Part shown: positions 15,352-22,605 of the stretch, piece by piece | Numbering within the stretch: position 1 is the stretch's first letter | How the letters are laid out: every line of letters starts with the position of its first letter | Origin: DASWJZ01 sp964440525 | GTDB taxonomy: Bacteria; Pseudomonadota; Alphaproteobacteria; Rhizobiales; Afifellaceae | Length of the DNA: 31,649 nt | Assembly: GCA_964440525.1 (NCBI GenBank) | Contig: CAYTTC010000039.1 | Coordinates: 1-31,649, forward strand | Direction: 5' to 3' | The notes under the pieces: generated by a model | Database searches by the model: none | What the model saw: only the letters and a program-made list of their open reading frames with translations | What the model was told of the DNA's origin: nothing | Made by a program: the position numbers and the translations under genes

Positions 15352-16431
15352 TTGGCGGCAAAAGTCCTCATCCTGCTCGGCACCACGAAGGGCGCCTTCA
15401 TCGTCGAAGGCGATTCCGGGCGGCGCGCGTGGGAGCTGCGTGGGCCATTCTGCGAGGGTTGGCCGATGAACCACGTCATCGCGGATGCGGCGACCGGTGC
15501 GATCCATGCCGGCGGCGGCAACGAATGGTTCGGCCAGGATATCTGGAAGTCCACCGATCTCGGCGCGAGCTGGACGCGTTCCAGCGAGGGGCTCGCGTAC
15601 GAAGCGGAGGGAGCGGAGCCGGTCAAAGCCGTGTGGAGCCTCGCGTCGCGTGCGGGCAGCCTCTACGCCGGCGTCAAGCCGGCGGGGCTGTTCCGCAGCG
15701 ACGACGGCGGCCAGTCGTGGCGGCACATCGCCGGACTGCAAGAACACCCTTCGCGGCCGGAGTGGCGCGGGGGCGGAGCTGGGCTCATCCTGCATTCCAT
15801 GGTTTTCGACCCGAACGACGATGAGCAGATGTGGGTCGGCATGTCGGCGGTCGGCGTGTTCCATACCGCGGACGGCGGCAAGACCTGGGAGGCCCGCAAT
15901 CGGGGGACGCGGGCCGACTTCATGCCGGAGGGGCAACGATACCCGGAGTTCGGGCAATGCGTGCATTGCCTGGTGAAGGCGGAAGGGAGCAATCGCCTCT
16001 ATCAGCAGAACCATTGCGGCATGTATCGGAGCGACGACGGGGGCCGGACCTGGAAAAGCATCGAGGCGGGGCTGCCTTCGTCCTTCGGATTTCCCGCGGC
16101 CGTCCATCCGCGCGAGCCGGACACGCTCTACTTGCTGCCGCTCAACGGCGACACCGGGAGAATCCCTCCCGACGGAAAAGCCGCGGTGTGGCGGACGCGC
16201 GACGGTGGCGACAGCTGGGAGGCGCTGCGGCAGGGCCTGCCGCAGGCGAATGCGTATTTCGCGGTGCTGCGCCAGGCCATGGCCACCGATCGGCTGGAGC
16301 CGGCGGGCGTTTATTTCGGAACGAGCTCAGGCTCGCTCTTCGCCAGCGCGAACGAGGGCGACAGCTGGAGCCAGATCGCGCAGCACCTGCCGACGATCCT
16401 CTCGGTGGAGACGCTGGTCGTCGAGGGTTAG
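15352..16431 (+). CDS. BNR/Asp-box repeat (sialidase-like beta-propeller) protein
   Basis: A 359-residue beta-propeller with six clear Asp boxes (S/T-x-D-x-G-x-x-W type): STDLGASW (67-74), SDDGGQSW (116-123), TADGGKTW (172-179), SDDGGRTW (227-234), TRDGGDSW (282-289) and SANEGDSW (332-339, D replaced by N at the third place). Proteins of this kind are often labelled exo-alpha-sialidase, but the catalytic Tyr/Glu and Arg triad of true sialidases is not identifiable, so enzyme activity is unproven. No signal peptide; it is probably cytosolic. The TTG start at 15352 fits the usual N-terminus (KVLILLGTTKGAFIVE) and is preceded by CGGAG. It is convergent with the helicase gene, 14 bp apart. Confidence 0.88.
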   Translation: MAAKVLILLGTTKGAFIVEGDSGRRAWELRGPFCEGWPMNHVIADAATGAIHAGGGNEWFGQDIWKSTDLGASWTRSSEGLAYEAEGAEPVKAVWSLASRAGSLYAGVKPAGLFRSDDGGQSWRHIAGLQEHPSRPEWRGGGAGLILHSMVFDPNDDEQMWVGMSAVGVFHTADGGKTWEARNRGTRADFMPEGQRYPEFGQCVHCLVKAEGSNRLYQQNHCGMYRSDDGGRTWKSIEAGLPSSFGFPAAVHPREPDTLYLLPLNGDTGRIPPDGKAAVWRTRDGGDSWEALRQGLPQANAYFAVLRQAMATDRLEPAGVYFGTSSGSLFASANEGDSWSQIAQHLPTILSVETLVVEG

Positions 16432-16445
16432 GGCCGCCGGGGGCT

Positions 16446-18074
16446 TCAGGCCTTCTTCCAATATGCCGCGTCTATCCGCTTGTGAATGTACCGGCTCGGA
16501 TCTATCCACGAAAGGAATTCAGATCGCCGCTTAAGCTGATTTCCAAATCGTTTGGTCACCAGGATGGAGCATCTCTTCTTTGTCCTCGTCAGCCCCACCA
16601 AAAAGCGGCAAATCTCAATATCCTTGATATCGGTAGCATTGCGGGGGAGGTCACCGGACTGGAGCCCCAAGAGGAACACATACTGAGCTGACCGTCCTTT
16701 CGCGCCTTCGTAAGATGTGATGGCGACAGGTTGAACGGTATCAGACCGGTCTTTGCTTTTCTCCCGCGCCGCGACTTCGGACGCCCAAGTCTCGGCTTCC
16801 TTGAGAATCGGCTCTCGATCCGCCGCAGGAATCAACGTTGCTAAGCTAACGTTCTGTTCCGCTGCCTTGCACACAACGCCGCGGGCGGTTCCGTCGCCGC
16901 CGCATGCCAGAATGATCCTCCATCCCAAGTTTGATTCCGCATCCTCGTTCAGAATTTGGAGGGCTATCTCGCGGTCGCTCAACTCGGCCTTGTCAACGGC
17001 TTCCAGAAGACCAGTCTCCAAAAGGTGCTTTTCGACCTGGCGCCGGTAAGGATTGCTTCCGATGATAAGAGCGACCGGCTCATTCTTGTCGGCAGCTTGT
17101 TGGATCTCATCCTCAGAAATCGATCTGATGCATTGCGCGATATATCGGCCGAAATAGTTGGCGTTTTCTCGCTGCACGCTTGTTTCTGTCATTTCGATAA
17201 AGGGAAAACGCCGACTATCTTCGGCCTTCTTCGGCTCGTAGTACCGATAAGGTTTGTCTATCCGGCCATTCAGCCTTTGGTCAGCGCGCGCCTTCACGAT
17301 GATGTCGTTCACGGCTGCGACAATCACTTCCGGGCAACGCATGCAAAACGGGAGCTCAAAAATTTCGTATTGGCCGCTGGCATAATGAGCTCGGATATGA
17401 TCCCAGCTCGCACCTCGGAGCTGGCTGTACAACGCCTGATCGTCATCGCCGGCAATGACGATTGAATTGGGCCGCGCTAGCAGGTCGATTACGGATGCTT
17501 CCATCCTGTTGAAGTCCTGAAACTCATCAATCAGAACCAGTTTGTATTCCGGAATCACATCTGGATTCGCGGCGAGCTGCTGATACGTGCGGTGCACGCT
17601 GTCGTCGAAATCCACCGCATCGTAATAATTCGAGCGCTCAAGATAAAAAGTGATCTGCGCATCGGAGCATTTCAAATCCCGCATCAGCTCCGCAAAGCGG
17701 GGAGCACCGGATTTGCGGAGCCACTCCCAATCCCTTTTTATTAGGGAAATGAGGCCTGGATAGCAGCGAAAAGTCTCAGTGAGACCGTTCCGAAGCTTCT
17801 CTTCCCGATGCAACAGGTGCTGGCAGTACCCATGCAACGTGAAGACCTGGGATGCGTCACCCAAGTTGTGAGCGAGGTCATCCTTCAGGGCGTTGATGAA
17901 GGTCAGAACGAGCCTTTCTTTGGGCCCTCCTTCTGATGTCTCTAGCAGCATTCGAAAGAGAGTGGTTTTGCCGGCCCCAGGACCGGCCACGACCAACTTC
18001 TTACGGCTTCCGGAAGCGAGAACTCGCTCAATCGCAGTCTGGAGTTCGCGTTCTACGTCTGCTGGCGTCGCCAT
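16446..18074 (-). CDS. Compact UvrD-like superfamily 1 helicase
   Basis: A 542-residue SF1 helicase with motif I GPGAGKTT (31-38), Ia VLTFINALKDDLA, Ib VFTLHGYC, II LIDEFQD (181-187), III AGDDDQALYSQLRG (208-221), IV ELPFCMRCPEVI (240-251), V AITSYEGAKGRSAQ (451-464) and VI FLVGLTRTKKR (491-501). It is much shorter than UvrD or Rep (about 700 residues), with reduced 1B/2B regions and no nuclease domain. Its codons and base composition are visibly more AT-rich than those of its neighbours, pointing to transfer. Size and domain plan recall GajB of Gabija, but no OLD-type GajA is nearby. It probably unwinds or translocates on DNA; a defence or mobile-element role is inference. The gene begins at the decayed end of a toxin remnant. 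Confidence 0.88.
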   Translation of the reverse strand: MATPADVERELQTAIERVLASGSRKKLVVAGPGAGKTTLFRMLLETSEGGPKERLVLTFINALKDDLAHNLGDASQVFTLHGYCQHLLHREEKLRNGLTETFRCYPGLISLIKRDWEWLRKSGAPRFAELMRDLKCSDAQITFYLERSNYYDAVDFDDSVHRTYQQLAANPDVIPEYKLVLIDEFQDFNRMEASVIDLLARPNSIVIAGDDDQALYSQLRGASWDHIRAHYASGQYEIFELPFCMRCPEVIVAAVNDIIVKARADQRLNGRIDKPYRYYEPKKAEDSRRFPFIEMTETSVQRENANYFGRYIAQCIRSISEDEIQQAADKNEPVALIIGSNPYRRQVEKHLLETGLLEAVDKAELSDREIALQILNEDAESNLGWRIILACGGDGTARGVVCKAAEQNVSLATLIPAADREPILKEAETWASEVAAREKSKDRSDTVQPVAITSYEGAKGRSAQYVFLLGLQSGDLPRNATDIKDIEICRFLVGLTRTKKRCSILVTKRFGNQLKRRSEFLSWIDPSRYIHKRIDAAYWKKA

Positions 18075-18129
18075 CGGACGAGTCTACATCGGATCCCCGT
18101 TGCTGACGTATCGCACCCGCTATCTGCGC

Positions 18130-18356
18130 GAAACAGATATTGCAGCGTTCGACGCGAAACAGATACGCGCGATAGGGCGCGCCGGTCAGCGGGAAATAGG
18201 TCCAGGTAAGTGGCGACTCTACGAGATTGACGGACAGGATGCGATTTAGCTTGTAGATCGCTTAGTTGTGAACTCCTCACTGTAGGCGCGCAGATAGGCT
18301 GCGAACTCGTCAATGTGCCGCTACGCGAGTGGGGCGATAAGCAGCCGGAACGTCAT
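18130..18356 (-). pseudogene. ParE/RelE-type toxin, decayed
   Basis: The minus strand from an ATG at 18356 reads MTFRLLIAPLA, then a TAG stop in place of a likely CAG, then RHIDEFAAYLRAYSEEFTTK. A one-base deletion (CAG to CG) follows, after which the frame continues LNRILSVNLVESPLTW, TYFPLTGAPYRAYLFRV. This is the pattern of plasmid-stabilisation toxins of the ParE/RelE superfamily. The end is further scrambled by a 26-bp-spaced duplication (CGCGAAACAGATA at 18127-18139 and 18153-18165) and the conserved C-terminus is missing where the helicase gene begins. It cannot make a full toxin. AAGGA precedes the start, just after the antitoxin stop at 18364. Confidence 0.7.
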
Positions 18357-18363
18357 TGATCCT

Positions 18364-18571
18364 TTAGCGGTTCTTGCCCCGGCAAATCCGGACAAGCCCA
18401 TCCTTGAATGTCTTCGGGTCGTATTCGTCGCCGTTGCCGGCCTTGATGTCCGCCTCCGCCTCTTTGAGCGAGCCGAGCAACTCCGCCCGCTCCTTCTCGT
18501 CGAGAACCGGCCATCGTTGTGACCGGCACCGTGGTAGTGTGGCGGCGCTTGCCCGCGGTTTCCGTCGTCAT
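18364..18571 (-). pseudogene. Antitoxin of a ParE-type pair, frameshifted
   Basis: From an ATG at 18571 the frame reads MTTETAGKRRHTTTVPVTTM; the rest of the protein continues in another frame: VLDEKERAELLGSLKEAEADIKAG, NGDEYDPKTFKDGLVRICRGKNR, stop at 18364-18366. The break falls after TTVPVTTM, a point where related small proteins, as I remember them, have about three more residues, so one extra base or an 8-base deletion explains it. The acidic helix followed by a basic tail and the position just before a ParE-like toxin make it the cognate antitoxin. Both genes being broken indicates that the module has lost its function. A consensus promoter remains upstream. Confidence 0.65.
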
Positions 18572-18577
18572 GACGGC

Positions 18578-18586
18578 ATTATAGCA
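18578..18586 (-). promoter_or_regulatory. Extended -10 promoter of the decayed TA pair
   Basis: TGC-TATAAT on the minus strand (18586-18578), a perfect extended -10. Predicted transcription start is at 18571, the A of the antitoxin ATG, so the transcript would be leaderless. No good -35 at normal distance (a TTGACG lies 21 bp upstream). Confidence 0.55.
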
Positions 18587-18791
18587 CAATCCGACATCCA
18601 TACACGTCAACGGCGGGGCGGTGAGACGAGGGTCATGCCCTGCTGTTCCGCGTTCCGGGCAGGCTGGTCGCTTCATGTATCGCTGAATTTTCGTCCCGCA
18701 AACGCTTGATTGCGCGTGCCGTTCCGATACAAATCGTGGGCGAGTGCGGCGGAAGGGCCAGCCCGGCCCGGGCGGATGTATGCGGGGCACG

Positions 18792-19073
18792 ATGCCGTCG
18801 ACGATGGAACAGGCGGTGAAGCGGTTGGAAGCGGCGCTGCAGGGGCTGGAGCATGCCGTTGGAGAACGCCTTTCGCTCGCCGTTGGGGCCGACGGGCTCG
18901 CCGAGGAGGTGCAGATGCTCACCTCCGATCGCGCCCGGCTTGCGGAAACGCTCGACCAGGCGCAGGCGCGCGCGGCAAAACTCGAAACCGTCAACCGCGA
19001 CGTGTCGCGCCGTCTCGACACGGCGATCGAGACGATCCGCGCGGTGCTCTCGGCCGACGAGGAGTCGAGCTGA
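18792..19073 (+). CDS. DUF4164 small coiled-coil protein
   Basis: A 93-residue protein that is mostly one long heptad-patterned coiled coil (MEQAVKRLEAALQGLEHAV and LTSDRARLAETLDQAQARA). It matches the DUF4164 family found in Hyphomicrobiales directly before zapA. The role is unknown; by position it may assist ZapA or FtsZ assembly. The start could be 18792 (MPST) or 18804 (MEQ). Its stop TGA shares one base with the zapA ATG (TGATG), giving translational coupling. The 220 bp upstream, towards the decayed TA pair, show no clear promoter. Confidence 0.85.
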   Translation: MPSTMEQAVKRLEAALQGLEHAVGERLSLAVGADGLAEEVQMLTSDRARLAETLDQAQARAAKLETVNRDVSRRLDTAIETIRAVLSADEESS

Positions 19074-19456
19074 TGGCGCAGGTCAATCTCACGGTGAACG
19101 GACGCATCTATCGCATGGCCTGCGAGGACGGCGAGGAAGACCACGTCACCGAGCTCGGCGAGCGCTTCGACGAGGCGATCAAGGAGCTGCGTGGCGTGCT
19201 CGGCGAGATCGGCGACCAGCGCCTCATGGTCATGGCCGGCATTTTGATGACCGATCGCCTCGGCGACGCCGAGCAGCGTCTGAAGCGCGCCGAGCAGGAG
19301 GTGCAGAGCGTCAAGGATAGCCGCGCCGACACCGCCATGCGGGTCGAGGGGCTGGAGCAGAATTTCGCCGAGAGCTTCAACCGGGCGGCGACGCGCATCG
19401 AACGGATCGCGGAGCGCCTGCAGGGCCTGCCCGACGCTCCGGCGAAGGACGGATAG
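19073..19456 (+). CDS. zapA: Cell division protein ZapA
   Basis: A 127-residue FtsZ-ring-associated protein that bundles FtsZ filaments at midcell. The N-terminal globular part has the ZapA pattern VNLTVNGRIYRMACEDGEEDHVTELGERFD and GEIGDQRLMVMAGILMTDRL, followed by a coiled coil (about 65-115). It is coupled to DUF4164 by a one-base stop/start overlap. The usual downstream neighbours, 6S RNA and 5-formyltetrahydrofolate cyclo-ligase, are absent: an acyl-CoA synthetase starts 43 bp later. Confidence 0.93.
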   Translation: MAQVNLTVNGRIYRMACEDGEEDHVTELGERFDEAIKELRGVLGEIGDQRLMVMAGILMTDRLGDAEQRLKRAEQEVQSVKDSRADTAMRVEGLEQNFAESFNRAATRIERIAERLQGLPDAPAKDG

Positions 19457-19499
19457 GCTCAAGCCGTTTGCCGAAAACAGTTCCCTGGAGGCGTCGCCC

Positions 19500-21143
19500 T
19501 TGAGCCGCTTCGCCTACAATAACGAGCTTCCAAGAAATGCGGCGAATTTCCAGCCTTTGACGCCGCTCGTCTTCCTCGAACGCTCGGCGCGCACATTTCC
19601 CGATCACGTGGCGATCGTGCATGGCCAAAAGCGCATCGGCTATGCCGAGTTTTTCACGCGGGCGCGGCGGCTCGCCTCGGCGCTCGCGCAGCGCGGCATC
19701 GGCGTCGGCGACGCCGTGTCAGTGATGCTGGCGAACACGCCGCCCATGCTGGAGGCGCATTACGGCGTGCCGATGCTTGGCGCGGTGCTAGCCGCGATCA
19801 ACACGCGGCTCGATTCGGCCGTGATTGCTTTTCAGCTCGACCATTCGGAATCGAAGGTCGTAATCGTCGACCGGGAATTCTCCGGCGTGATGGGCGAGGC
19901 GCTGAAGCGTGCAAGCGTCAAGCCGCTCGTTGTCGACTACGACGATTCCGAATTTCCGGCCGATACGCCGGCCCCGAAGGGCGAGCGGCTCGGCATGCTG
20001 GACTATGAGGCTCTCATCGCCGAGGGAGATCCGGACTTTTCGTGGCGCATGCCGGCGGACGAATGGGACGCCATCAGCCTCAACTACACATCCGGCACGA
20101 CCGGCGATCCGAAGGGCGTCGTCTACCATCACCGCGGCGCTGCGCTCATGTGCTACGCCAATGCGCTCGCCGGCGGCATGGGGCGGCATCCGGTCTATCT
20201 CTGGACGCTGCCGATGTTCCACTGCAACGGCTGGTGTTTTCCCTGGTCGATCTCGGCGGTCGCGGGCACGCATGTCTGCCTCAGATGGGTGCGCGCGAAG
20301 GCGATCTTCGATGCGATCGCCGAGCATGGCGTCACGCATCTCTGCGGTGCGCCGATCGTCATGGCGACGCTCGTCAATGCGGCGGAGGCGGACAAGCGGC
20401 CGTTTGCGCAAAAAGTGGAGTTTTTGACCGCCGCGGCGCCGCCGCCGGAAGCCGTGCTGGCGGCGATGGCCGAAGCGGGTTTTTCGGTGACGCATGTCTA
20501 CGGGCTGACCGAGACCTATGGCCCCGCCGTCGTGAACGAATGGAAGGCGGAGTGGGACGCGCTCGATGCCGCCGGCCAGGCGGCGCGAAAAGCACGCCAG
20601 GGCGTCCGCTACCCGGCGCTAGAAAACCTCGCGGTCCTCGACCCGGAGACGATGCGTCCGGTGCCGGCCGACGGGAAAACGCTGGGCGAGGTTTTTTTCC
20701 GCGGCAACATCGTCATGAAGGGTTATCTCAAGAACCCGGCCACCACGGGGGCCGCGCTGAAGGACGGCTGGTTTCGCTCCGGCGATCTCGGTGTGCTCCA
20801 CCCCGACGGCTACCTCCAGCTCAAGGACCGCTCCAAGGACATCATCATCTCCGGCGGCGAGAACATCTCTTCCATCGAGGTCGAGGACGCGCTCTACAAG
20901 CACCCGGCCGTTGCGGTCGTCGCGGTGGTGGCGACGCCCGACGAAAAATGGGGCGAGAGCCCTTGCGCCTTCGTCGAGCTCAAGCCGGGCGCGAGCGCCA
21001 CGGCGGAGGAGCTCATTGCGCATGCCCGAAAGCACCTCGCGCGCTACAAATGCCCGCGTCACATCATCTTCGCCGAGATTCCCAGGACCTCGACGGGAAA
21101 GATTCAGAAGTTCAGGCTGCGGGAGATGACGAAGCAGGGGTAG
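19500..21143 (+). CDS. Acyl-CoA synthetase (AMP-binding, medium-chain type)
   Basis: Activates a carboxylic acid to its CoA thioester through an acyl-adenylate. The 547 residues show YTSGTTGDPKG (197-207), PMFHCNGWCFPWS (238-250), YGLTETYGP (334-342), GWFRSGDLG (423-431), KDRSKDIIISGGENISSIE (442-460), and the catalytic lysine Lys534 in TSTGKIQK. The sequence is closest in style to medium-chain synthetases (AlkK-like) and methylmercaptopropionate-CoA ligase DmdB; the exact substrate cannot be told. The TTG start at 19500 is preferred because GGAGG lies just upstream and the N-terminus then fits the family. It may be co-transcribed with zapA. Confidence 0.93.
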   Translation: MSRFAYNNELPRNAANFQPLTPLVFLERSARTFPDHVAIVHGQKRIGYAEFFTRARRLASALAQRGIGVGDAVSVMLANTPPMLEAHYGVPMLGAVLAAINTRLDSAVIAFQLDHSESKVVIVDREFSGVMGEALKRASVKPLVVDYDDSEFPADTPAPKGERLGMLDYEALIAEGDPDFSWRMPADEWDAISLNYTSGTTGDPKGVVYHHRGAALMCYANALAGGMGRHPVYLWTLPMFHCNGWCFPWSISAVAGTHVCLRWVRAKAIFDAIAEHGVTHLCGAPIVMATLVNAAEADKRPFAQKVEFLTAAAPPPEAVLAAMAEAGFSVTHVYGLTETYGPAVVNEWKAEWDALDAAGQAARKARQGVRYPALENLAVLDPETMRPVPADGKTLGEVFFRGNIVMKGYLKNPATTGAALKDGWFRSGDLGVLHPDGYLQLKDRSKDIIISGGENISSIEVEDALYKHPAVAVVAVVATPDEKWGESPCAFVELKPGASATAEELIAHARKHLARYKCPRHIIFAEIPRTSTGKIQKFRLREMTKQG

Positions 21144-21183
21144 GACTCTGTCGCTTTTACAACGCGGTGCCACTCCCAGCCAC

Positions 21184-21224
21184 ATGCCGGGTCAATTGCG
21201 GCATTTGCCAGAGCGGGTTATATC
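21184..21224 (+). promoter_or_regulatory. Promoter with operator-like repeat for the Xre-RES pair
   Basis: TTGCGG (21196-21201), 17-bp spacer, TATATC (21219-21224) form a sigma-70 promoter about 31 bp before the antitoxin start. An inverted repeat ATGCCG (21184-21189) / CGGCAT (21199-21204) overlaps the -35, where the Xre-type antitoxin could bind and repress. Confidence 0.55.
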
Positions 21225-21254
21225 TTCTGGTCGCGGCTAACAGGGTTTAGACGG

Positions 21255-21692
21255 ATGTCCCGAAACGTCGCTCGTCACAGGCAGCGCGGACGCAAGAGCG
21301 CAACTTCGCTCGGTCTCGCGGAGGACGAGCGCCCCTTCCTTCACGAGGAGATCGTCCGCGGCGTCGAGGCCCGGCGGGTCAAGGACCTCATCGATCGCGG
21401 CGTGCTCGGCCCGAAGCAGGTCTTTCGTGTCATACCCGAGCGGACGTTCAACCGTCGGCTTGCGAACCGCGAGCCATTGAAGCCAAACGAATCAGACGCG
21501 ATCGCGCGGCTCCTAAGGATCGCCGAAACGGCTACGAAGACCTTCGGCGATGCCGAGTTCGCGCGCAAGTTTCTGAGCCTCCCGAACCCGGCACTGAACG
21601 ATCGCGTGCCGTTCGAGCTGGCCGAGACCGATGCCGGCGCGCGGGAAGTCGAGGTCGTTCTCACGCGCATCGCTCACGGCGTCTACAGCTGA
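21255..21692 (+). CDS. Xre/MbcA/ParS-type antitoxin (DUF2384)
   Basis: A 145-residue antitoxin. The middle (about 40-85) is an Xre-like helix-turn-helix with RVKDLIDRGVLGPKQVFRVIPERTFNRRLANREPLKPNESDAI. The C-terminal domain (about 88-145) is the toxin-binding DUF2384 region with FLSLPNPALNDRVPFELAETDAGAREVEVVLTRIAHG. It neutralises the RES-domain toxin encoded immediately after; the stop TGA and the toxin ATG share a base (TGATG). The N-terminal basic tail may contact DNA, and autoregulation is likely given the operator-like repeat upstream. Confidence 0.9.
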   Translation: MSRNVARHRQRGRKSATSLGLAEDERPFLHEEIVRGVEARRVKDLIDRGVLGPKQVFRVIPERTFNRRLANREPLKPNESDAIARLLRIAETATKTFGDAEFARKFLSLPNPALNDRVPFELAETDAGAREVEVVLTRIAHGVYS

Positions 21693-22165
21693 TGTCTGCC
21701 GTCTGGCGGCTGACGCCGCCGGCCTATGCGCGCCTGCTGGACGGCGAGGGGAGCAGGATTGCCGGGGGGCGCTGGAACTCCCAAGGCCGGGCGCTGCTCT
21801 ACACCTCCTCCCAACTATCGCTGAGCGTGCTCGAAGTGTTCGTCCACTTCCCACCGGAGCTCCGTGACAGCCTTCCGGAGCTGGAGGCGGTGCGAATCGC
21901 TGTACCCGACGATGCAAGCGTAACCGAGATCTCGATCCGTCAGTTCGAAAGCTTGGTCGCAGACCCGAACCCGCTGGCGGCCTGCCGCGCGATCGGCGAC
22001 GAATGGCTCGCCCGCGGCTCCGACCTCGTGCTGAAGGCGCCTTCGGTCGTAGTGCCTGAAGAGCTGAACGTCATGCTCAATCCCGCCCACGCGCGGATGC
22101 GAGAAGTGACGATCGAATCGTACAGGCAGTTCCGCTTCGACCCGCGCTTGGTCGGCTCAGCTTGA
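21692..22165 (+). CDS. RES-domain toxin (NAD+-degrading type)
   Basis: A 157-residue RES-family toxin. Toxins of this family (MbcT, Res) act on NAD+ and deplete it. The RES markers are present: Arg27 in GGRWN, Tyr37 in LLYTS, Glu48 in LSVLEVF, and Ser118 in KAPSVVVPEE followed by LNVMLNPAH. Nothing appears truncated, so the pair looks functional. The start shares its A with the antitoxin stop, so synthesis is coupled and antitoxin is made first. It is followed by two strong hairpins before the convergent DUF465 gene. Confidence 0.92.
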   Translation: MSAVWRLTPPAYARLLDGEGSRIAGGRWNSQGRALLYTSSQLSLSVLEVFVHFPPELRDSLPELEAVRIAVPDDASVTEISIRQFESLVADPNPLAACRAIGDEWLARGSDLVLKAPSVVVPEELNVMLNPAHARMREVTIESYRQFRFDPRLVGSA

Positions 22166-22183
22166 AGGCCGGCCGAAACGCGA

Positions 22184-22205
22184 AGGGGCGCCGCGCGGCG
22201 CCCCT
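22184..22205. terminator. 22-bp perfect palindrome
   Basis: AGGGGCGCCGC followed directly by its complement GCGGCGCCCCT, 18 bp after the RES toxin stop. Folded it gives a GC stem with a small loop; the first of two terminator-like hairpins between convergent genes. Confidence 0.6.
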
Positions 22206-22214
22206 CTAACGCAA

Positions 22215-22237
22215 AGGGCGCCTCGTTTGGGCGCCCT
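22215..22237. terminator. Second GC hairpin, tandem with the previous one
   Basis: AGGGCGCC and GGCGCCCT arms with a 7-nt loop, flanked by AA on the left and CTCTT on the right. It resembles a short bidirectional rho-independent terminator for the RES toxin and the convergent DUF465 gene. Confidence 0.65.
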
Positions 22238-22253
22238 CTTACTCGACCTGACC

Positions 22254-22439
22254 CTAGTGCACCGTCTCCTCGTGGTGCTGCATCAATTTCGCGATCTCAT
22301 CCTTGATATGCAGCTTGCGTCGTTTCAACGCGGCGACCTCAAACTCGTCGAAACCGGGGTGGCTCTGTGCCTCCTGGATCTCGCGCTTCAACGCTTCGTG
22401 GCGCCGCTCGAGTTCCGCAAGATGCGATTCAACGGACAT
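22254..22439 (-). CDS. DUF465 (YdcH-type) small protein
   Basis: A 61-residue protein of the DUF465 family, which contains small helical hairpins common in alphaproteobacteria; function unknown. Sequence pattern SHLAELERRHEALKREIQEA, then LKRRKLHIKDEI. The start at 22439 is chosen over 22451 because GGAGG sits six bases upstream of it. A second family member lies divergently at 22606-22830. Convergent with the RES toxin. Confidence 0.85.
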   Translation of the reverse strand: MSVESHLAELERRHEALKREIQEAQSHPGFDEFEVAALKRRKLHIKDEIAKLMQHHEETVH

Positions 22440-22605
22440 TCGCGCCTCCATGTCAGCCGGAATGTCGTCAGCATGACATAAACGCGGATTCGTGTCGAAC
22501 GGGTTCCGGCAGTTACCTACCGTTACGTAAAGCTCTCCACGACATTTCGTGCGACCGCTCTTTCGTGGTATTCTGGGCTACCTTTCAGGCCAGGGACGGC
22601 ACCAG

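Noticed and set aside
16446..18074. Complete Gabija system
   Set aside because: The helicase resembles GajB, but no OLD-family nuclease GajA lies on either side; only a BNR-repeat gene and dead TA genes.
18075..18249. Plus-strand small protein ending in KWRLYEIDGQ
   Set aside because: It is the antisense of the decayed toxin remnant, which explains the sequence better.
19457..19499. 6S RNA downstream of zapA
   Set aside because: Only 43 bp separate zapA from the acyl-CoA synthetase start; too short for 6S RNA.
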